Shown in pieces: positions 14,834 through 23,191 of a DNA stretch of 34,578 nt (positions are counted from its first letter, which is position 1; each line of letters starts with the position of its first letter). Both the position numbers and the translations under genes were made by a program. The stretch lies in assembly GCA_031261165.1 (NCBI GenBank), contig JAISJU010000163.1, positions 1 through 34,578 on the forward strand, read 5' to 3'. The stretch is from Prevotellaceae bacterium. Lineage in GTDB: Bacteria > Bacteroidota > Bacteroidia > Bacteroidales > Paludibacteraceae. The notes beneath the pieces were generated by a model. The model searched no databases. It worked only from the letters and a program-made list of their open reading frames with translations, and was not told where the DNA came from.

Positions 14834-15790
14834 ATGAAAAAAGAAGATTTGCGAATAGTATATATGGGTACGCCCGATTTTGCGGTGGAGAGCCTTCGCA
14901 CCCTGTATGAGAGCGGTTACAATGTGGTTGGCGTGGTAACGATGCCCGACAAACCTGCCGGACGCGGGCATAAAATTCAGTTTTCGCCGGTCAAGCAATA
15001 TGCGCTGGACAATCATTTAAGATTGTTGCAGCCCGAAAAACTGAAAGATGAGGCATTTTTGGCAGAATTGAAATCTTTGCAAGCCGATTTGCAAATTGTG
15101 GTGGCGTTCCGAATGCTGCCGGAAGTGGTTTGGGATATGCCAAAACTTGGCACGTTTAACCTGCACGCCTCACTTTTGCCGCAATATCGCGGTGCTGCGC
15201 CGATTAATTGGGCAATTATCAACGGCGAAACGGAAACCGGCGTAACGACCTTTTTCCTCACACACGAAATTGACACCGGCAACATCATTTTGCAAGAAAA
15301 AACGCCCATTTCATCGGAAGAAAATGCAGGCGACATACACGACAGACTAATGAAAATGGGCGGCGAATTGGTGCTGAAAACGGTTGATTTGATTTTGGAA
15401 GGAAAAGCGCAGGGACAAGCACAAGCACATATCGCCGACCTGAAACCCGCGCCAAAGATTTTTAAAGAAACCTGTAAAATAGATTGGCAAAAAAACACCG
15501 ATGAAATCTACAATTTTGTGCGCGGACTGTCGCCTTACCCTGCTGCCTGGACAGAACTAAAATCGCCCAACGGCGAGGTGCTGACACTGAAAGTTTTTGA
15601 AACCAAAACGGAAAAAACCACGCACAACGAGCCTGTCGGAACGTTGCTCACAGATGGCAAAAAGTTTATCAAAATAGCGGTGTCTGATGGTTATTTGCAC
15701 CTTATTTCTATACAGTTGCCGAGCAAAAAACGTATGTCGGCGGAAGATGTTTTGCGGGGATTTAATTTTGCAGGATTTGAAATTTTTTGA
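14834..15790 (+). CDS. fmt: Methionyl-tRNA formyltransferase
   Basis: Formylates initiator Met-tRNA using 10-formyltetrahydrofolate. The 318-residue protein has the N-terminal fold start RIVYMGTPDFAVESL and the catalytic signature SLLPQYRGAAPINWAI (about 110-125) with the conserved Asn before it (TFNLHAS). The C-terminal OB-like domain follows (YNFVRGLSPYPAAWTEL and beyond). Length is normal. The HD-domain gene starts 3 bases after the stop, so both are probably one operon. Peptide deformylase is not in the window. Confidence 0.97.
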   Translation: MKKEDLRIVYMGTPDFAVESLRTLYESGYNVVGVVTMPDKPAGRGHKIQFSPVKQYALDNHLRLLQPEKLKDEAFLAELKSLQADLQIVVAFRMLPEVVWDMPKLGTFNLHASLLPQYRGAAPINWAIINGETETGVTTFFLTHEIDTGNIILQEKTPISSEENAGDIHDRLMKMGGELVLKTVDLILEGKAQGQAQAHIADLKPAPKIFKETCKIDWQKNTDEIYNFVRGLSPYPAAWTELKSPNGEVLTLKVFETKTEKTTHNEPVGTLLTDGKKFIKIAVSDGYLHLISIQLPSKKRMSAEDVLRGFNFAGFEIF

Positions 15791-15793
15791 AAT

Positions 15794-16333
15794 ATGCTTG
15801 ATACAAAAAAACTTCTTCAAAAATATTATTCCGAAAACGGCGAGGCATACCATATCTTGCTTACTCACAGCATTTCCGTAACGCAAAAAGCCCTTGATAT
15901 TGCCCGCCGAAATCCGCAGGAGAACTTCGATTTGCAGTTTGTGGAAGAGGCGGCGATGCTGCACGACATCGGCATTTTTCTCACCGATGCGCCGCGTATT
16001 TTTTGTTTCGGAAAATATCCTTATATTTGTCATAACTATTTGGGTGGCGAAATTTTGCTGAAAGAAGGCTTACCGAAACACGCGCTTGTGTGCGAAAGAC
16101 ACACCGGCACAGGCATTTCGCTCGCACAAATAGAGCAAGAAAATTTGCCGTTACCGCAGCGAAATATGATGCCCATTTCCAAAGAAGAACAGTTGATTTG
16201 CTATGCGGATAAGTTTTTTTCAAAAACAAAGTTAGAAAAAGAACTTTCTGTTATTGAAATTCAAAAATCTTTGTCTAAATTTGGGAGTGAGGCGGTGAGG
16301 CGTTTTGATATGTGGAATGAGGCTTGGGGGTAA
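15794..16333 (+). CDS. HD-domain phosphohydrolase
   Basis: A 179-residue HD-superfamily protein. The metal-binding doublet is in AAMLHDIGIFL (His-Asp about residue 55-56), with an upstream His in LLTHSISVTQ (about 25) and downstream His residues in ICHNYLGGEIL and ERHTGTG. This matches small HD hydrolases of unknown substrate (nucleotide or phosphate monoester). The late motif CYADKFFSKT resembles the YAD segment of these proteins. It begins 3 bases after fmt and ends before a strong bidirectional terminator. The specific role cannot be given. Confidence 0.88.
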   Translation: MLDTKKLLQKYYSENGEAYHILLTHSISVTQKALDIARRNPQENFDLQFVEEAAMLHDIGIFLTDAPRIFCFGKYPYICHNYLGGEILLKEGLPKHALVCERHTGTGISLAQIEQENLPLPQRNMMPISKEEQLICYADKFFSKTKLEKELSVIEIQKSLSKFGSEAVRRFDMWNEAWG

Positions 16334-16343
16334 AATAAAAAAA

Positions 16344-16369
16344 GCAGGGGATTAATAAAAATCCCCTGC
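16344..16369. terminator. Cassette C terminator (GCAGGGGATT type)
   Basis: A 10-bp stem GCAGGGGATT / AATCCCCTGC with a six-base loop. An A-run before it gives the U-run on the minus strand. It ends cassette C and lies just after the HD gene on the other strand. Almost the same stem occurs at 26034-26063 at the end of cassette D. Confidence 0.88.
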
Positions 16370-16381
16370 AACGGACGGGAG

Positions 16382-16693
16382 TTAATAGTTAGACCCAAAT
16401 CGTCCACAATATTCCATTTTATACTCAACATCATAAATAGCATTAAGACCTCTACAATCACCATAACAAGCTGTTGTTGCGTGTTTCGTTTCTCCAGCAT
16501 CAATAGTTACTGTCATCCACTCCGTCCAACTATTACCTATGCGCACTCGATATGTTACAGCTACGCACTCTTTGCTTTTATTCGTCATTACAATACTTTT
16601 GCCATCGCTTGGTATACTTCTTAGAACTGTTTGTGCATTTGCACTAAGCCCCAAGCCAATCACGGCTACCAAAATCATTAAAAACTTTTTCAT
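16382..16693 (-). CDS. Small secreted protein of cassette C
   Basis: No family recognised. The 103-residue precursor has a signal peptide (MKKFLMILVAVIGLGLSANA, cleavage after ANA). The mature part is about 83 residues with four cysteines (KECVAV, TACYGDCRG, MEYCG) that may form disulfides, and beta-strand-like segments (YRVRIGNSWTEWMTVTIDAG). It resembles a small beta-sandwich, but I cannot assign it. It is the only gene of cassette C and follows structured RNA C and the second RNA domain on a leader of about 430 nt. An AGGAGAT stretch lies shortly before the start and is a plausible ribosome-binding site. Confidence 0.8.
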   Translation of the reverse strand: MKKFLMILVAVIGLGLSANAQTVLRSIPSDGKSIVMTNKSKECVAVTYRVRIGNSWTEWMTVTIDAGETKHATTACYGDCRGLNAIYDVEYKMEYCGRFGSNY

Positions 16694-16770
16694 AATTTAT
16701 ATCTCCTATTATTTTTTCCAATTGCCCAAATTGTTTGTTTTTAGTTAAAGGGCATTGAAATTATTACTCC

Positions 16771-16931
16771 TTCTACTCGTATGGCTTTTCGTAGGAAATA
16801 ATCCGCCCGTTTTTACGAATTTCTGCTTTCGTTGCAATATGATTTGAGTGTTTTTGCAATTTCACTCTGCATTTTTTGGGGAACAGTTACAATTCTGTTT
16901 TATATTTTGTGGCGGTTTTTACCGTCGTCAG
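16771..16931 (-). ncRNA. Second conserved RNA domain (pseudoknot type), copy C
   Basis: Minus-strand copy, nearly identical to 11137-11298. Helices CGGT/ACCG, AACAG/CTGTT, GAGTG/CACTC and ACGAA-AGCAGAAA-TTCGT (16815-16832) are all present. The pseudoknot partners TTGCAA lie at 16854-16859 and 16832-16837. After the AAAAGCC loop the 3' helix CTAC/GTAG is kept. It ends 78 bases before the start at 16693. Confidence 0.8.
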
Positions 16932-16951
16932 ATTTTCAATTTTTGACAAAT

Positions 16952-17127
16952 AAAAAAGCGGACTTATCATCCGCCTTGAAGTCTTAGGATACTATACCAC
17001 AAACAATAAGCCCGCATTTCTGCGAACAGTTATGTTATTCTTGTGGTTTTGAAGTTTCCTAAGTTTCAAGGCAAGAATTCAATAAGTCCTCCCAAAAACT
17101 CAACATTTTGAGCCTTCGGAATTGCCC
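16952..17127 (-). ncRNA. Structured RNA element, copy C
   Basis: From a predicted start near 17127 the RNA forms a small hairpin CTCAA-AATG-TTGAG and the long hairpin 16973-17072. That has GCCTTGAA/TTCAAGGC, CTTAGGA/TCCTAAG, CCACAA/TTGTGG, AATAA/TTATT and an apical TTCGCA-GAAA-TGCGGG. A terminator AAGGCGGA/TCCGC with six U follows. The terminator's 5' arm reuses AAGGC of the basal stem, as in copy A. GGACTTA before the hairpin can also pair with TAAGTCC in the terminator. This copy has its own good promoter and no MNT/HEPN gene, so the RNA does not depend on them for expression. Confidence 0.78.
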
Positions 17128-17128
17128 G

Positions 17129-17159
17129 CAAAGATAAACAAAAAATATTTATCAACAAA
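17129..17159 (-). promoter_or_regulatory. Promoter of RNA C
   Basis: TTTG (17156-17159), 19 bases, then TATCTTTG (17129-17136) on the minus strand: an exact match to the Bacteroidota consensus. It directs transcription into RNA C and the secreted protein gene. It is divergent from the debranching-enzyme gene. Confidence 0.8.
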
Positions 17160-17290
17160 AAATAAAAGAAAAAGTAAGAAAATTCGGATATTGTTTGATA
17201 AATTTCTTATTTTTGCGCATTGAATTTTTGTCTGATGGCTTTTCAAGCCGCAGGGCAAAGTATATATTAAATCTAAATATCTGAAAAAAT

Positions 17291-19231
17291 ATGTCTTATT
17301 TGAGTTTTGACAGAAATTTGTTGGTCAATCTGGAAAAATCTTTGAAGAAAGAAATTTTGCGGACAAACCGCTCGGGTGCGTACAACAGCAGCAGTATTAT
17401 TGACTGCAATACGCGTAAATATCACGGACAACTCGTGTTGCCGTTGCCCGACCTCGATGACGAAAACCACGTGTTGCTCTCTTCGCTCGACGAAACGGTG
17501 ATACAATACGGCGCGGAGTTCAATCTCGGCGTACACAAATACAGTTACAACAATTTTAGTCCGAATGGGCATAAGTACCTGCGCTCGTTTGAGTTCAACG
17601 TGGTGAGCCAGTCGCTTTACCGGCTCGGCGGCGTGATAATGTCCAAAGAACGCTTGATGCTCTCGCACGAGCCGCGCGTGCTGATACGCTACACGCTCAT
17701 TGACGCGCCCGCAGCCATCAAACTGCGATTTAAACCCTTCCTCGCTTTCCGCAGCGTGAATACTTTGACACACGCCAATGATACCGCCGACAAGAGTTAC
17801 AGCGAGGCGGACAACGGCATTTCGGTGTGTATGTACAAAGGCTATCCGTGCCTGTTTATGCAGTTTTCGGAAAAGCCCGAATATGTGCATCAACCCGACT
17901 GGTACAAGGGTGTTGAATACGCGAAAGAGCAGGAGCGTGGTTACGACTTTACGGAAGATTTGTATGTGCCGGGCTATTTTGAAGTGCCGCTCGAAAAAGG
18001 CGGCGACATCATTTTTGCGGGTGGCATAGAGCCGATTGACACCCGAACATTGCGTAGCATTTGGAATGAGGAAAAAGATAAACGCAAAGAAAAAAATTCT
18101 TTGTTCGATTATTTGAAAAATGCTGCCATTCAGTTGTATAAAAAAGAGGGCAATTTTGACTCTATATTGGCGGGTTATCCGTGGTTTAAGGCACGCGCCC
18201 GCGACCAGTTTGTGAGCCTGCCCGGTGCCACGCTTTGCATTGACAAAACGGATTATTTTGAGAAAGTGATGGAGTCGGCTTTGCCCGAAATCAAACAGTT
18301 TATTTCGGAAGAGGGCTTTGTTTCCAAAAAATTGCAGGAACTTGATGCACCCGATGTATTGTTGTGGTTTGTGTGGGCGGTGCAGCAGTACGGCATTTAT
18401 ACCTCGCAAGAGCAGATGCTCGAAAAATATGGCGACATCGTGATTGAAGTCATCAAATTTATCCGTGCGCAAAAGCACAAAAACCTGTTTGTTCATACCA
18501 ACGGCTTACTTTTTTGCGAAGGGCGCACGCAGGCAGCCACGTGGATGAATGCCGTTGAAAACGGTTATCCGATAACGCCGCGCACGGGTTACATTGTGGA
18601 AATTAATGCGCTGTGGTTTAATGCGCTGAAATTTGCGGTGGAAATACTAAAAGCGCGACAGGAACACCATACGGCGGATATTTTTAATTATCAGTCGGAA
18701 ATTTTGCGCAATTCTTTTGTGGAAAAATTTTGGAACGGCACATATTTGAATGATTATGTGATAGACAATTATGCGGACAAAGAAGTGCGTCCGAATATGA
18801 TTTTTGCCGTATCGCTGCCATTCTCGCCGCTCGACCGCCAGCAACAAAAAGCGGTATTGGACATCTGCACAAAGGAACTGCTGACTCCCAAAGGACTGCG
18901 TAGCCTCAGCCCCAAAAGCGGCTCGTATCGCCCGATTTACATCGGCGGAATGTTGGAGCGCAACCGCAACTATCACAACGGTCCGGTGTGGGCTTGGACA
19001 CTCGGTGCATACGCCGATGCCTACCTGAAAATTTACAAGCAAAGCGGCGTGTCCTTCATTGAGCGCATCGTTTTCAACTTCGAGGGCGTTATCCGCGAAC
19101 ACTGTGTCGGCACGATTTCCGAACTGTTTGACGGCAACCCGCCCTTTAACGGACACGGGGGAATGTCGTTTGCTATGAATGTGAGCGAGATATTACGAGT
19201 ATTGAAAATATTAGAAAATTACGATAAATGA
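17291..19231 (+). CDS. Glycogen debranching enzyme (amylo-alpha-1,6-glucosidase, GH133-like)
   Basis: A 646-residue enzyme that releases alpha-1,6-linked glucose at branch points of glycogen or related glucans. The N-terminal domain begins with NRSGAYNSSSIIDCNTRKYHG (about residues 23-43, with the usual R-NT-KYHG pattern). The C-terminal (alpha/alpha)6 catalytic part has TQAATWMNAVENGYP, VEINALWFNALKF and SELFDGNPPFNGHGG. It overlaps the GT4 gene by 4 bases (ATGA), so they are coupled. In many Bacteroidota this gene, a GT4 gene and a GH57 gene form one storage-glucan cluster. A -7-like TATTTTTG lies at 17208-17215. Confidence 0.93.
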   Translation: MSYLSFDRNLLVNLEKSLKKEILRTNRSGAYNSSSIIDCNTRKYHGQLVLPLPDLDDENHVLLSSLDETVIQYGAEFNLGVHKYSYNNFSPNGHKYLRSFEFNVVSQSLYRLGGVIMSKERLMLSHEPRVLIRYTLIDAPAAIKLRFKPFLAFRSVNTLTHANDTADKSYSEADNGISVCMYKGYPCLFMQFSEKPEYVHQPDWYKGVEYAKEQERGYDFTEDLYVPGYFEVPLEKGGDIIFAGGIEPIDTRTLRSIWNEEKDKRKEKNSLFDYLKNAAIQLYKKEGNFDSILAGYPWFKARARDQFVSLPGATLCIDKTDYFEKVMESALPEIKQFISEEGFVSKKLQELDAPDVLLWFVWAVQQYGIYTSQEQMLEKYGDIVIEVIKFIRAQKHKNLFVHTNGLLFCEGRTQAATWMNAVENGYPITPRTGYIVEINALWFNALKFAVEILKARQEHHTADIFNYQSEILRNSFVEKFWNGTYLNDYVIDNYADKEVRPNMIFAVSLPFSPLDRQQQKAVLDICTKELLTPKGLRSLSPKSGSYRPIYIGGMLERNRNYHNGPVWAWTLGAYADAYLKIYKQSGVSFIERIVFNFEGVIREHCVGTISELFDGNPPFNGHGGMSFAMNVSEILRVLKILENYDK

Positions 19232-20487
19232 AAGCACTAATGTTCGGTTGGGAGTTTCCCCCACACATATTAGGAGGACTCGGCACAGCGAGTTACGGGC
19301 TGACAAAGGGAATGGCGTTGCAGCCGGATATGGAAATTACCTTTGTGATACCCAAGCCCTGGGGCGACGAAGACCAAAGTTTCCTCAAAATCATCGGCGC
19401 GTGCAATGTGCCGGTGGTGCGGAAAGACAATAATTGGGATTATGTCAATTGGCGCATCGGCAGCCAAATGCACCCCGATGAGTATTTCTGGCTGCGCGAG
19501 GGCATTCGCTACGATTTCCGCCGAATCGGCACCAACGATTTGGGCTGCATCGACTTTTCGGGTCGTTATCCCGACAACCTGATTGAGGAAATATCGAACT
19601 ACGAGGCTGTGGCAAGCGTATTGGCGCACCGCCTTGACTTCGACATTATCCATTCGCACGACTGGCTGACCTATCCCGCCGGCGCGTTTGCCAAGCAGAT
19701 TAGCGGCAAACCGCTCGTTATCCACGTGCACGCAACGGACTTCGACCGCTCGCGCGGACAGGTCAATCCCACCGTGTACGACATCGAAAAGCGCGGAATG
19801 GACACCGCCGACCACATCATCACCGTGAGCAACCTCACGCGCGACACGGTCATCAACAAGTATCACCAAGACCCGCGCAAAGTAACCACCGTGCATAACG
19901 CCGTAGAGCCGATACCTGACGTGGAACGCTTCGTCAAACCGCCGCGAAAGGACAAAATCGTTACCTTCCTCGGGCGGATAACGATGCAAAAAGGTCCCGA
20001 ATATTTCGTAGAGGCGGCGCACCGCGTGCTCGAAAAGACAAAAGACGTGCGCTTTGTAATGGCGGGCAGCGGCGATATGATGGCGGAGATGATAGACCTC
20101 GCCGCCAATCGCGGCATAGCCGACCGTTTCCATTTCCCCGGATTTATGCGCGGCGAGATGGTGCAAAAAATGCTGGCGGAAAGCGATGTGTATATTATGC
20201 CCTCCGTGTCCGAGCCTTTCGGCATCTCGCCCTTGGAGGCAATGCAAGTGGGTGCGCCCACCATCATTTCCAAACAGTCGGGCTGCGCCGAAATATTGGA
20301 CAATGCCATCAAAATTGATTATTGGGACATTGACGCAATGGCAGATGCGATTTATTCCATCGTGCAGAGACCGGCAATGTATCAATCCCTGCACGAACGC
20401 GGACTTGAAGAAGTGAATAATATCACTTGGGAATGTGCGGGGCAAAAGGTGCGAGATATTTATAATAAAGTTTTAAATATAAAATAA
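19228..20487 (+). CDS. GT4/GT5-type glycosyltransferase, glycogen-synthase-like
   Basis: A 419-residue GT-B glycosyltransferase. The N-terminus MKALMFGWEFPPHILGGLGT carries the nucleotide-sugar/acceptor loop GGLGT. The C-terminal half has VTFLGRITMQKGPEYFVEAA (about 249-268), VYIMPSVSEPFGISPLEAM (the EPFGxxxxEA signature) and GAPTIISKQSGCAEIL. Clustering with a debranching enzyme and GH57 amylase suggests synthesis of an alpha-glucan. The start overlaps the previous gene by 4 bases. The gene ends 2 bases before the DUF4919 gene, so that accessory gene is in the same transcript. Confidence 0.93.
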   Translation: MKALMFGWEFPPHILGGLGTASYGLTKGMALQPDMEITFVIPKPWGDEDQSFLKIIGACNVPVVRKDNNWDYVNWRIGSQMHPDEYFWLREGIRYDFRRIGTNDLGCIDFSGRYPDNLIEEISNYEAVASVLAHRLDFDIIHSHDWLTYPAGAFAKQISGKPLVIHVHATDFDRSRGQVNPTVYDIEKRGMDTADHIITVSNLTRDTVINKYHQDPRKVTTVHNAVEPIPDVERFVKPPRKDKIVTFLGRITMQKGPEYFVEAAHRVLEKTKDVRFVMAGSGDMMAEMIDLAANRGIADRFHFPGFMRGEMVQKMLAESDVYIMPSVSEPFGISPLEAMQVGAPTIISKQSGCAEILDNAIKIDYWDIDAMADAIYSIVQRPAMYQSLHERGLEEVNNITWECAGQKVRDIYNKVLNIK

Positions 20488-20489
20488 CA

Positions 20490-21173
20490 ATGAATACTAC
20501 AAGTAAAAAAAGATTTTTGACAACAAGCATTTTTGTATGCTTGATAACATTTGCATTTAGTCAAGATTTTGATTATCATAATGATTTCAATATTTTACTT
20601 GAAAAAAGTAAAGACAAAACAAGTGAATATTACTATCCAAAATTATTAGAAAGGTTTAATGCAAATGACAGCACATTAACACATAAAGATATAATTACTT
20701 TGTTAATTGGTTTTACTGCTAATGAGAACTATAAACCATACAAAACTATTGAAAAAGAAAGAGAAATATTAAATCTTGTTTCTGATAAAAAATATGAGAA
20801 AGCAATCGTTGAATGTGATAAACTTTTAAAAACAAATCCTGTAAATTTTGCTGCATTAATGGAAAAAGGATTTGCTTATATGAAATTAAATAAACCGGAA
20901 TTTTCATTCCACAGGGACAAAACAATGAAAATTGTTTATGCAATAATGTGGTGGAGTGGCGATGGAACAATTGACAGACCTCTTTTTGTGCTTAGCCCAA
21001 TAGATGGACAGACTTTAATAGAGTATATTTTAGGCGGTTCAATAGGAATGATGGGGTCGGGAAAAGATAAAAACGGTTATTTTCTTGATATTTTAGAAAT
21101 GAAAATAAATGGAACTACACAAACAATGTATTTTAATATTAATCACGCTACTAATAAAATGTTTGCGGAATAA
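20490..21173 (+). CDS. Secreted DUF4919-like protein
   Basis: A 227-residue protein with an N-terminal signal peptide (TTSIFVCLITFAFSQ). The rest resembles DUF4919 proteins of Bacteroidota: FNILLEKSKDKTSEYYYPKL, LLIGFTANENYKPY, and the C-terminal GGSIGMMGSGKDKNG and MYFNINHATNKMF. A short helical repeat near VSDKKYEKAIVECDKLLKTNP looks TPR-like. Function is unknown. Its AT-rich composition contrasts sharply with the GC-richer GT4 and GH57 genes, and it interrupts their usual adjacency. It starts 2 bases after the GT4 stop, so it is likely co-transcribed, but no RNA element of the cassette family precedes it. Confidence 0.88.
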   Translation: MNTTSKKRFLTTSIFVCLITFAFSQDFDYHNDFNILLEKSKDKTSEYYYPKLLERFNANDSTLTHKDIITLLIGFTANENYKPYKTIEKEREILNLVSDKKYEKAIVECDKLLKTNPVNFAALMEKGFAYMKLNKPEFSFHRDKTMKIVYAIMWWSGDGTIDRPLFVLSPIDGQTLIEYILGGSIGMMGSGKDKNGYFLDILEMKINGTTQTMYFNINHATNKMFAE

Positions 21174-21217
21174 TCTAAAACCTAAAACTTTGGAAAAATT
21201 CATTTAGAAATAATTTT

Positions 21218-21225
21218 TATCTTTG
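21218..21225 (+). promoter_or_regulatory. -7 box before the 43-codon ORF
   Basis: TATCTTTG matches the -7 consensus. The best TTTG upstream (21189-21192) is 25 bases away, too far for a perfect promoter. The transcript would begin about 20 bases before the small ORF. Confidence 0.4.
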
Positions 21226-21252
21226 CACATCAAAAAAATCTAATATTAATCT

Positions 21253-21384
21253 ATGCACTATTTTACCGAAACACACAGGCAAAACTCCGAATCGGCAATG
21301 AGATACATCGCCGAAAGTAAAACGCAAGCATTCTCATATCAAGATGCGACAATGCAACAAATGCGAAACAGCAAAAGCGAATGA
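21253..21384 (+). CDS. 43-residue ORF coupled to the kinase-like gene
   Basis: A short frame from ATG 21253 encodes 43 residues rich in Gln, Ser and charged residues (MHYFTETHRQNSESAMRYIA and on). It ends with TGA inside the ATGA shared with the next start, so translational coupling is likely. I know no family. It could be a partner or antitoxin-like peptide, or the remains of a longer polyvalent protein upstream of the kinase domain. The evidence is its position after a -7 box and the overlap. Confidence 0.5.
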   Translation: MHYFTETHRQNSESAMRYIAESKTQAFSYQDATMQQMRNSKSE

Positions 21385-21899
21385 GCGAGGAGGAAGAAAA
21401 AAGATATTATCTTCAATATGCCAAAGAAAACAATTTGTGGATAAAAAGTTTGTACTCTTTGGGTGTTCCTTTTGTGGGCGGAGGCAATGAAAACACATTG
21501 GCTTATGATGAAAAGAATAAGATTATTTACAAAAGCAATAATCTTATCAATCATCAATTCAGTATCATCAAATTATTGGAAAGCATTGAGATACATAATC
21601 AATTATTTCCCGAAACAAAATACGATATAGTCGGCTTTACAGGAATGGATTACGGCGAAAACCGCACGCCTTACATAGAAGTGATATTGAAACAAGACTA
21701 CATTACCAATGTTGTACAGGCGACACAACAGGAAATCATTTCTTATATGCACTCCATCGGTTTCGAGCAAGTAAATGAACATACATTTGCAAACAAGCAA
21801 TATACTGTTTCAGACCTCAGACCGCGAAATGTATTGAAGGACACACACGGGAATATATATGTTATTGACAATATCGTTTCTAAAATAGAAAAAATCTAA
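21381..21899 (+). CDS. Polyvalent-protein-type kinase domain protein
   Basis: A 172-residue protein resembling the kinase domain found in large polyvalent proteins of phages and conjugative elements (PF18762-like, from memory). Features in order are the Gly-rich start GVPFVGGGNENTLAYDEKNK with Lys in IIYKSNN, then HNQLFPETKYDIVGF, and the catalytic-loop-like SDLRPRNVL followed by GNIYVIDNI. DLRPRNV corresponds to the HxDxxxxN loop of kinases, and IDN to the DFG Asp. Such domains usually sit in mobile elements; here it is a lone domain between GT4 and GH57. Its start overlaps the 43-codon ORF. The function is unproven. Confidence 0.72.
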   Translation: MSEEEEKRYYLQYAKENNLWIKSLYSLGVPFVGGGNENTLAYDEKNKIIYKSNNLINHQFSIIKLLESIEIHNQLFPETKYDIVGFTGMDYGENRTPYIEVILKQDYITNVVQATQQEIISYMHSIGFEQVNEHTFANKQYTVSDLRPRNVLKDTHGNIYVIDNIVSKIEKI

Positions 21900-21912
21900 T
21901 ACATAACCCTAT

Positions 21913-23190
21913 ATGAAAAACATTTGTTTATACTTTCAAATCCATCAGCCTTTGCGCTTGAAACGTTACCGTTTTTTCGACATCGGCGCAGACCATTATT
22001 ATTACGATGATTTTCAGACCGAAGACATCATCACCCGTTTGGTGCAAAACTCCTATCTGCCCGCCAATGAAACCATTGCGGAAATGATAAAATATTCGGG
22101 CGGCAAGTTCAAATGCGCGTTTTCCATTTCGGGCGTGGCGTTGGAACTGCTCGAACAGTATGCGCCCGAACTCATCGACAGTTTCAAGTCACTGGCAGAA
22201 ACCGGCTGCGTGGAATTTCTTGCCGAGCCTTATGCCCACTCGCTGGCATCGGTTTACGACCCTGCGGAATTTGAGGCGCAGGTCAAAAAACATTCGGAAA
22301 AAATCCAGGAACTTTTCGGAAAAAAGCCCACCGCCCTGCGCAATGCAGAGTTGATTTATTCCGATGACATCGGCGAATTGGTTGCCAATATGGGCTACAA
22401 AACAATGCTGGTGGAAGGTGCACGCCACGTCTTGGGCTACAAAAGCCCGAACTATGTGTATCGGCACTCGTACAAGCCCGATTTGAAGTTGCTTATCCGC
22501 AATTACAAGTTGAGCGACGACATCGCCTTCCGTTTTTCCAACCGCAGTTGGTCGGATTTTCCGCTGACCGCCGACAAATACATCTCTTGGCTCGCCGCAA
22601 TGCCTGCCGAAGAGCAGTTAGTCAATATCTGGCTCGGCTACGAGGCACTTGGCGAATATCAGAAAAAGGAAAGCGGCATTTTCGACTTCCTCAAAGCCCT
22701 GCCCTACCACGCAATGGAACGAAACCTGACTTTCGTAACGCCCTCCGAAGCCGTTGCCAAAAACAAGCCGGTGGATATTGCCAAGGCGATTTTCCCCATC
22801 AGTTGGTCGAGCGAGGAAAAGGATTTGAGCGCGTGGACAGGCAACAACCTGCAACAAGAGGCGTTGGAGAAACTCTACCAAATAGGCGAGCGCGTGCGTA
22901 TGTCCTCAGACCGCACCCTCCTGCGCGACTGGCTCAACCTGCAAACCACCGACCACTTCCGCTATATGAGCCACAAAGATGCGTGGGGTAGCCACTACGA
23001 AAATGCCTACGATGCCTTTACGAACTATATGAACATTCTCGCGGACTTTTTGCAACGAGTTGAAAGTCAATTCCCCGCCAATGTGGATAATGAGGAATTG
23101 AACGAACTGCTGACGACTATACGCAATCAGGCTGCGGAAATTGAGGCTTTGAAAAAAGAGGTGAAGACGCTGAAGAAAAAGGGTAAATAA
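21913..23190 (+). CDS. GH57 family alpha-amylase-like glycoside hydrolase
   Basis: A 425-residue GH57 enzyme acting on alpha-1,4 glucans. It begins NICLYFQIHQPLRLKRYRFF (residues 3-22), with the HQP motif of the family. The nucleophile region is RNAELIYSDDIG (Glu near 144), and the later acid region is MSHKDAWGSHYENAYDAF. The C-terminus (about 385-425) is a coiled coil (RNQAAEIEALKKEVKTLKKK). It is probably intracellular, as no signal peptide is seen. It belongs to the debranching enzyme/GT4 cluster, though the DUF4919 and kinase-like genes now separate it. It is followed one base later by priA. Confidence 0.93.
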   Translation: MKNICLYFQIHQPLRLKRYRFFDIGADHYYYDDFQTEDIITRLVQNSYLPANETIAEMIKYSGGKFKCAFSISGVALELLEQYAPELIDSFKSLAETGCVEFLAEPYAHSLASVYDPAEFEAQVKKHSEKIQELFGKKPTALRNAELIYSDDIGELVANMGYKTMLVEGARHVLGYKSPNYVYRHSYKPDLKLLIRNYKLSDDIAFRFSNRSWSDFPLTADKYISWLAAMPAEEQLVNIWLGYEALGEYQKKESGIFDFLKALPYHAMERNLTFVTPSEAVAKNKPVDIAKAIFPISWSSEEKDLSAWTGNNLQQEALEKLYQIGERVRMSSDRTLLRDWLNLQTTDHFRYMSHKDAWGSHYENAYDAFTNYMNILADFLQRVESQFPANVDNEELNELLTTIRNQAAEIEALKKEVKTLKKKGK

Positions 23191-23191
23191 T

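Noticed and set aside
16952-17127. Leader as a T-box or a known riboswitch
   Set aside because: No T-box bulge sequence or known aptamer consensus found; downstream genes are not amino-acid or cofactor genes.
17273-18496. 407-codon frame antisense to the debranching-enzyme gene
   Set aside because: A shadow of a long GC-rich gene; its product shows no family features and the opposite frame is a clear enzyme.
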